Of a stretch of DNA of 64,000 bases, positions 59,344 to 64,000 are shown one piece after another. Positions within the stretch are counted from its first letter, which is position 1. Each line of letters starts with the position of its first letter. The notes beneath the pieces were generated by a model. The model was not told the DNA's origin, did no database searches, and worked only from the letters and a program-made list of their open reading frames with translations. A program made the translations under genes and the position numbers. Source of the stretch: Achromobacter animicus (GTDB lineage Bacteria > Pseudomonadota > Gammaproteobacteria > Burkholderiales > Burkholderiaceae_B); the NCBI RefSeq assembly GCF_902859585.1, contig NZ_CADIJM010000002.1, positions 434,001-498,000 of the forward strand, given 5' to 3'.

Positions 59344-60309
59344 TCATTCCGCCTTCAACCCCGCCTGCACGATCAGCGGTTGCCACTTCTGCCGTTCGCT
59401 GCGTGCAAACGCGGCCAGTTCCTCGGGCGTGCCGCCGCCGGGTTCATGCCCCAGATCCAGCAGCTTCTGCCTCACTTCCGGCCGCGCCAGGATCTTGGCC
59501 AGGTCCTCGTTCAATCGCTTGATCGCCGCCGGCGGCGTGCCCTTCGGCGCATACAGGCCGTTCCACGCGATCACCTGGAACCCATCCAGCCCCTGTCCCG
59601 CCACCGACGGCACGCCGGGCAGCAGGGCCGACTCCTTCAACGACGTCACCGCCAGCGGGCGCAGCTTGCCGCTGGTGATGAACGAGCGCGCGGCGCTGAC
59701 GGTGTCGATGCCGACCTGCACCTGGCCGCCCAAGAGGTCCGTCGTGGCGGTGGCCGAGCCCTTGTAGGGGATGCCGCGAACGCTGTTGACCCCTTGCTGC
59801 TTGAGCAGTTCGTACACAAGGCGCGCGGTGGTGCTGGGCATGCCGACGTTGACGCTGTCGGGCTTGGCCTTGGCGCTGTTGCGCAGGTCGGCCAGGCTGG
59901 CGTAGGGCGAGGACGGCGTCGTCAGCAGCACCATGGGAAACGAACTGACCAGCATGACGGGCGCGAAGTCCTTCTCCGGGTCGAAGTTGGTGGACGCGTA
60001 CATGTACTGGTTCAGCACGTGCGTGCCGTTGGTGCCCATCAGCAGCGTGTAGCCGTCGGGCGCGGCGCGCGCGGCTTCGGACGCGCCGATGTTGCCGCCC
60101 GCGCCGGGGCGGTTCTCCACGATGAAGGGTTGGCCCAGGTCGCGGGCCAGGTATTCGGCCAGATAGCGGGCGGCGACGTCGGTGCCCTGGCCGGCCTGGT
60201 AGGGGACGATGATCTTGACGGGTTTTGATGGGTAGCTGTCGGCGGCCGCGGCGGGCTGCGCGAACAGCAGCGGCGCCGCTAGCGCGGCGATCAGGCGTAA
60301 GGTCTTCAT
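59344..60309 (-). CDS. Bug/TctC-family periplasmic solute-binding protein
   Basis: 321 residues from ATG 60309, with AGGAGA upstream; the signal peptide ends AAAA-DSYP. Bug landmarks are PYQAGQGTDVAARY (PGG altered to AGQ), IVENRPGAGGNIG, APDGYTLLM, GIPYKGSATA and LPGVPSVAGQGLD. It is the last gene of an operon with an acyl-CoA synthetase, a double-hotdog MaoC protein and a CoA-transferase, so it probably captures the acid those enzymes activate. Confidence 0.93.
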   Translation of the reverse strand: MKTLRLIAALAAPLLFAQPAAAADSYPSKPVKIIVPYQAGQGTDVAARYLAEYLARDLGQPFIVENRPGAGGNIGASEAARAAPDGYTLLMGTNGTHVLNQYMYASTNFDPEKDFAPVMLVSSFPMVLLTTPSSPYASLADLRNSAKAKPDSVNVGMPSTTARLVYELLKQQGVNSVRGIPYKGSATATTDLLGGQVQVGIDTVSAARSFITSGKLRPLAVTSLKESALLPGVPSVAGQGLDGFQVIAWNGLYAPKGTPPAAIKRLNEDLAKILARPEVRQKLLDLGHEPGGGTPEELAAFARSERQKWQPLIVQAGLKAE

Positions 60310-60351
60310 GGTGGTCTCCTCGTTTTTATATATGGCTGCATCGGATTGCGG

Positions 60352-61596
60352 CTAGGGCTTGGGAGGCGGCCATCGCGGCAGGATGCCCTGTTCCTGCAAC
60401 GCCGCGATCTGTGAATCGCCGAAGCCGGCCTCCCGGAGGACTTCGACGGTGTGCTGTGCATAGGCGGGCGGCAGCCGGTCCACGCGCGCGGGCGCTTGCG
60501 ACAGCCGGACTGCGGGACCGATGCCGTGATAGCCATCGCGATCGACGCGCATGCCGCGATGCGCGGTGTGCGCCTGCGCAAAGGCTTCGGGCACGCTGTT
60601 GACCGGCCCAGCCGGTACGCCAAGCTTCATCAGTTCCGCGCACAGCGCATCGCGCGCACGCGTCGCCAGGGCGCTTTCGATGGCGTCCCGCAACGCGTCG
60701 CGGTGCGACAGCCGCGCGCGGTTGGTGGCAAAGCGCGGATCGTCCGGCAACGATGGCAGGCCCGCGTAGTCGCAGAAGCGGCGGAACTGGCGGTCGTTGA
60801 CGACGCCCAGGAAGATCTCGCCATCGCGGCAGGCGTAGCGGTCATACGGGGCGATGTTGGGATGCGCGCTGCCCAGGAGGCCCGGCGTCTGGTCGGTGTG
60901 CATCCAGTTGGCGGCATGCGGCACCAGCAGGCTGAGCGCGGTGTCGAACAGGGTGACTTCGACCCGCTGGCCAAGACCCGTGCGCGCGCGGTGATAAAGC
61001 GCCAGCAGGATGCCGGACTGCGCGGTGTAGCCGGTCAGGTGGTCGACGATGGGCACGCCGACGCGGGTCGGTCCGCCGGCGGGCTCGCCGTTGATGCTCA
61101 TCAAGCCGCACATGGCCTGCAGCACCGCGTCGTAGCCGGGCAGGCCGCCCAGCGGCCCGTCTTCGCCGAAGCCAGTGATGGCGCAGTGGATGAGCTGGGG
61201 AAAGCGGGGCTTCAGGTCCGCCTCGTAATCCAGGCCCCACTTGGCCATCGTGCCGGGGATGAAGTTCTCGATCAGGACGTCGGCGTCGGCCAGCAACGCC
61301 AGCAGCACGTCGCGGCCGGCGGGCTTGGACAGGTCCAGCCCGATGGCGCGCTTGCCGCGGTTGACGGCGGTGAAGTAGGCGGCGTCGCCGTCGGCGTTGA
61401 CCGGCGGGCCCAGCGTGCGCGTTTCGTCGCCGCCGGGCGGCTCGACCTTGATGACATCCGCGCCCTGGTCCGCCAGCATCTGCGTGCACAGCGGGCCGGC
61501 CAGGACGCGCGACAGGTCGATGACGCGCAGGCCGTCCAGCGCGCCCCGCGGACGGACCTCGGGGCTTGGTGCAGCATGTTCCGATGAATCAGACAT
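60352..61596 (-). CDS. family III (CaiB/BaiF) CoA-transferase
   Basis: 414 residues: LRVIDLSRVLAGPLCTQMLADQGADVIKVEPP, NRGKRAIGLDLSKPAGRD, DVLIENFIPGTMAKWGLDY, the catalytic Asp in PGYDAVLQAMCGLM and the family segment RVGVPIVDHLTGY. It moves CoA between carboxylates. ATG 61596 follows GAGGTGGGCG. It lies in one operon with the synthetase, the MaoC protein and the Bug gene (gaps 41, 30 and 42 bases). Confidence 0.92.
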   Translation of the reverse strand: MSDSSEHAAPSPEVRPRGALDGLRVIDLSRVLAGPLCTQMLADQGADVIKVEPPGGDETRTLGPPVNADGDAAYFTAVNRGKRAIGLDLSKPAGRDVLLALLADADVLIENFIPGTMAKWGLDYEADLKPRFPQLIHCAITGFGEDGPLGGLPGYDAVLQAMCGLMSINGEPAGGPTRVGVPIVDHLTGYTAQSGILLALYHRARTGLGQRVEVTLFDTALSLLVPHAANWMHTDQTPGLLGSAHPNIAPYDRYACRDGEIFLGVVNDRQFRRFCDYAGLPSLPDDPRFATNRARLSHRDALRDAIESALATRARDALCAELMKLGVPAGPVNSVPEAFAQAHTAHRGMRVDRDGYHGIGPAVRLSQAPARVDRLPPAYAQHTVEVLREAGFGDSQIAALQEQGILPRWPPPKP

Positions 61597-61626
61597 CGCC
61601 CACCTCGTCTTGGGGGTTGCCGCGGG

Positions 61627-62772
61627 TCAGGCGCGGGTAGGCAATTCGACCACACCGGTGCCCAGGACGGAAAGCTCGTCGTCCTGGTTGCGCGCTTCCT
61701 GTTCGATCTCGACCAGGTGACGGCCGTCTTCCACGTACTTGCGCACCACCTTGCCCTTGAAGAACAGCATGTCGCCCTCGGGGTTGTGGCGGCGGATCTT
61801 GCACGTGGACTTGCGCAGGAACCCGGCGTCGCCCATCCAGTTGGTAAGGTGATGGGTCAGCCACGAATTGCGCTCGGGACCGTAGTCGTAGGCGCCGGGC
61901 GCGCCGACTTCCAGCGCGAAGTCTTCTTCCCAGTGGACGCGCTCGGGCACATCGGGAATGCCGAAGCGGTTGGTGATGCCCACGCCCGGATGCGCGTCGA
62001 TGAGCTGCCACGCCAGCTTGTTGGCCCGGATGTACAGGCCGCCCCAGCCCTGCGCGAAGGCGATGAAGCCGGTGACCGTCATCGGGCCTTTGAACATCAC
62101 GGGCAGTTCCTCGCCTTCCTTCACGTCTTCCCAGTAGCGCGGCGTGGCGCCGCGCACTTCTTCCTGGGCGTAGAGCTTGTAGGCTTCCTTGATTTCCTCG
62201 GGGCTGTAGCGGCGCGGCTCGCGGGCGCGGACTTCCGCGTATTTGCTGCCCTGTTCGCGCGCATGGTCGCGTTCCGTGCGGAAGCACCAGCTGTCGGCCT
62301 CGGCGACCTTGTCGCCGTCCTGGTTGAAGAAGTCCACGTGATAGATCTGCTGCACGGCGCGGCCCGCAAAGCGGGTCTGGTGTTCGATCAGGTTCTTCAG
62401 GTGCGCTTCGGTGGAAATGATGTCGTTACGCTTGACCGTCTTGTGCCAGGTCCAGTCCGCGCCCGACCACATGGCGTGTACGCCGGGCAGCCCGCCCACG
62501 TAGCCGGACACGATGCGGCTGGTGGCAAACAGGAAGCTGGGCAGCGCGATGATGCCGCCGTGCTGGGTCTTGGCTGCGTACTCCGGGTCCGACCACAGCG
62601 GGTTGTCGTCGCCGATGCCGTGGGCGTAATGGCGGATGTTGTCGCGCGTGGCTTCGTAGCACCACGGCTCGGCGGTGGCGCCGATCTTCACGCCGATGCG
62701 TTCGCGCAGCTCGTCCAGCCCGCGTTCGGTGATCTTGGGAAAGCTGCGTTCGGTCTTGGTCTGGGTCAGCAT
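61627..62772 (-). CDS. MaoC-like double-hotdog hydratase
   Basis: 381 residues with two hotdog modules. The N-terminal part (about 20-160) has YAHGIGDDNPLWSDPEYAA, the hydratase Asp/His pattern (HYAHGIGDDNP). The C-terminal part (about 210-375) has VTGFIAFAQGWGGLYIR and GAYDYGPERNSWLTHHLTNWMGD. Such fused proteins hydrate bulky enoyl-CoA substrates. It has good AGGAGA before ATG 62772. Confidence 0.87.
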   Translation of the reverse strand: MLTQTKTERSFPKITERGLDELRERIGVKIGATAEPWCYEATRDNIRHYAHGIGDDNPLWSDPEYAAKTQHGGIIALPSFLFATSRIVSGYVGGLPGVHAMWSGADWTWHKTVKRNDIISTEAHLKNLIEHQTRFAGRAVQQIYHVDFFNQDGDKVAEADSWCFRTERDHAREQGSKYAEVRAREPRRYSPEEIKEAYKLYAQEEVRGATPRYWEDVKEGEELPVMFKGPMTVTGFIAFAQGWGGLYIRANKLAWQLIDAHPGVGITNRFGIPDVPERVHWEEDFALEVGAPGAYDYGPERNSWLTHHLTNWMGDAGFLRKSTCKIRRHNPEGDMLFFKGKVVRKYVEDGRHLVEIEQEARNQDDELSVLGTGVVELPTRA

Positions 62773-62813
62773 GATGTCTCCTGGGTTTGAGAGGTGGCCT
62801 GTGCCGGGTAGCC

Positions 62814-64000
62814 CTAGGCGTGGGCGGCGCCGGCGGGCGTGGTGTCGGCGGTCGCAAGCTCTTGCTCCCGCAATTTCCTGCGATGGATCTTTCCGGCGGG
62901 CGTCTTGGGCAGTTCAGCCACAAACACGACCTGCCGCGGATACTCGTGCTGCGCCAGGCGGCTGCGCACGGCGTCCTGGATTTCCTGCACGAAGGCGTCG
63001 TCGCCGGGGCGCGCCGACACCACGAAGGCCTTGACGACCTGGCCGCGCAGCGGGTCGGGCACGCCGATGGCGGCGGCCTCCGTTACGTCGCGGTGCTTGA
63101 GGATGGCGTCTTCGATCTCGACGGCGCTCATGGTCCAGCCGGCCGAGATGATGACGTCGTCGGCGCGGCCCCCATGCCAGAAGTAGCCGTCTTCGTCCAC
63201 GCGCCCAAGATCCTTGGTGGCGACCCACGCGTCGCGGCGCCACAGCTTGAGCTCGCCGGTTTCGCCGGGCGCGCAGGGCTGGCCGTTGGCGTCCTGCACT
63301 TCGACGCGTAGGCCCGGCACGGGTTTGCCCAGCGAGCCGGCCTTGACCGTGAAATCCGGCGCGCCGGGATAGTTGACAAGGCAGACGCCGATTTCCGTCG
63401 TGCCGTACATGCTGCAGACGGGCCGGCCGAAGGTGGCTTCGACGAAGGCGGACGTTTCACTGTCGATGGGCTCGCCGGTGAAGGACACCTTGTCCAGGTG
63501 ATAGCGGTAGCGTGCCGCCGCGCCGCTGTTGCGCATCATCCGGTAGTGGGTGGCGGCGGCGGAGATGTTGGTGAAACGGTGGTCCTGCAAGGCCTGCAGC
63601 AGACGTTCGGCATTGAACTTGCCGGCATACGCGCCGATGGTGACGCCAAGCGCCAGCGGCGCCAGCGTGCCGTGCCACAGGCCGTGCCCCCAGGCGGGCG
63701 ACGACGGGCACATGTAGCGGTCGCCGGGCCGGATGCCGGTGCCGTACAGCGCGGCCAGCATCAGCGTGACCAGGGCGCGGTGCGTGTGCTTGACGGCGTC
63801 GGGCAGCTCGCGCGTCGTGCCCGACGTGTACTGGAAGATGGCCAGATCGTCGGCGCGCGTGCGGCATTCGTAATGGGGCGGGTAGGCGGCCAGTGTGCCG
63901 AGAAAGGCGTCGTCGGCGATGACCACGCGCATGTCCTCGCCGCCGGCGGCAAGCGGGGCCTTTTCGGCGTTGGTCACCAGCATGCGCGGCTGGCAGTCCT
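62814..64000 (-). CDS. AMP-forming acyl-CoA synthetase (5' end outside window)
   Basis: The C-terminal 395 residues of an adenylate-forming ligase; the frame is open to the window edge. The phosphate loop is altered: YTSGTTRELPDAVKHTHR (usually TSGTTGxPK), while the core MYGTTEIG, KDLGRVDEDGYFWHGGRADDVI and the catalytic Lys in PKTPAGKIHRRKLR are intact. It activates a carboxylic acid to acyl-CoA, first gene of the operon ending with the Bug receptor. It resembles benzoate/medium-chain ligases. Confidence 0.9.
   Translation of the reverse strand, partial: DCQPRMLVTNAEKAPLAAGGEDMRVVIADDAFLGTLAAYPPHYECRTRADDLAIFQYTSGTTRELPDAVKHTHRALVTLMLAALYGTGIRPGDRYMCPSSPAWGHGLWHGTLAPLALGVTIGAYAGKFNAERLLQALQDHRFTNISAAATHYRMMRNSGAAARYRYHLDKVSFTGEPIDSETSAFVEATFGRPVCSMYGTTEIGVCLVNYPGAPDFTVKAGSLGKPVPGLRVEVQDANGQPCAPGETGELKLWRRDAWVATKDLGRVDEDGYFWHGGRADDVIISAGWTMSAVEIEDAILKHRDVTEAAAIGVPDPLRGQVVKAFVVSARPGDDAFVQEIQDAVRSRLAQHEYPRQVVFVAELPKTPAGKIHRRKLREQELATADTTPAGAAHA

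Noticed and set aside
1-64000. CRISPR arrays, insertion sequences, prophage or integrase genes
   Set aside because: No regularly spaced direct repeats, transposase motifs or phage genes were seen on either strand.

Overview
This window is high-GC, densely packed bacterial DNA. Its content points to the Alcaligenaceae (Bordetella/Achromobacter type). The clearest marker is seven genes for Bug/TctC-type periplasmic carboxylate-binding receptors with no TctA/TctB membrane subunits beside them. Six LysR regulators and many acyl-CoA or hydroxy-acid catabolic genes fit the same picture. The genus assignment is inference; no rRNA or core housekeeping gene other than one tRNA is present.

Layout. 1-5.6 kb: the end of a Bug gene, tRNA-Gly(CCC), a VOC protein, the scar of a lost SDR gene, a LysR regulator, a secreted protein of unknown function, a small membrane protein and an MsbA-like ABC exporter. 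5.9-16.9 kb: two minus-strand catabolic blocks, namely Bug + mandelate-racemase-like + D-2-hydroxyacid dehydrogenase, and GntR + two Bug + isopropylmalate-dehydrogenase-like + amidohydrolase. LysR genes flank them, and a further LysR/Bug/amidase unit follows. 18.4-26.3 kb: a seven-gene, translationally overlapping minus-strand operon (enoyl-CoA hydratase, NDP-forming acyl-CoA synthetase, two acyl-CoA dehydrogenases, SDR, two-part SDR, CMD-like protein) preceded by a 21-codon overlapping leader ORF. 26.5-37.9 kb: SMP-30 lactonase, LysR, a luciferase-like monooxygenase with its flavin reductase, a Bug, a Crp/Fnr regulator divergent from an orphan Liv-type binding protein + BKACE + SDR, an MFS exporter and a LysR.

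38.0-42.2 kb is a FecI-FecR-FecA-type iron system behind a Fur-like site. 42.2-48.9 kb is the most unusual region. A minus-strand operon joins a NitT/TauT-type ABC importer to a CopD-like membrane protein and a TonB-dependent receptor. It is divergent from a Dnr/Fnr-like regulator, followed by a group III truncated globin fused to a DUF1971 cupin with an Fnr-geometry box in front. 48.9-51.7 kb is a divergent two-component system with a 7TMR-DISM sensor. 52.0-55.0 kb is a classical autotransporter with a repeat-rich passenger, closed by a strong terminator. 55.2-56.7 kb encodes an argininosuccinate-lyase homologue that carries a signal peptide. The remainder is a LysR/MFS pair and an operon of acyl-CoA synthetase (cut by the window edge), double-hotdog MaoC protein, family III CoA-transferase and Bug receptor.

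How the parts fit: most blocks follow one plan, in which a regulator controls a periplasmic receptor and a short enzyme set that oxidises, activates to CoA or cleaves an organic acid. Substrates are not readable from sequence, so pathway statements are inference.
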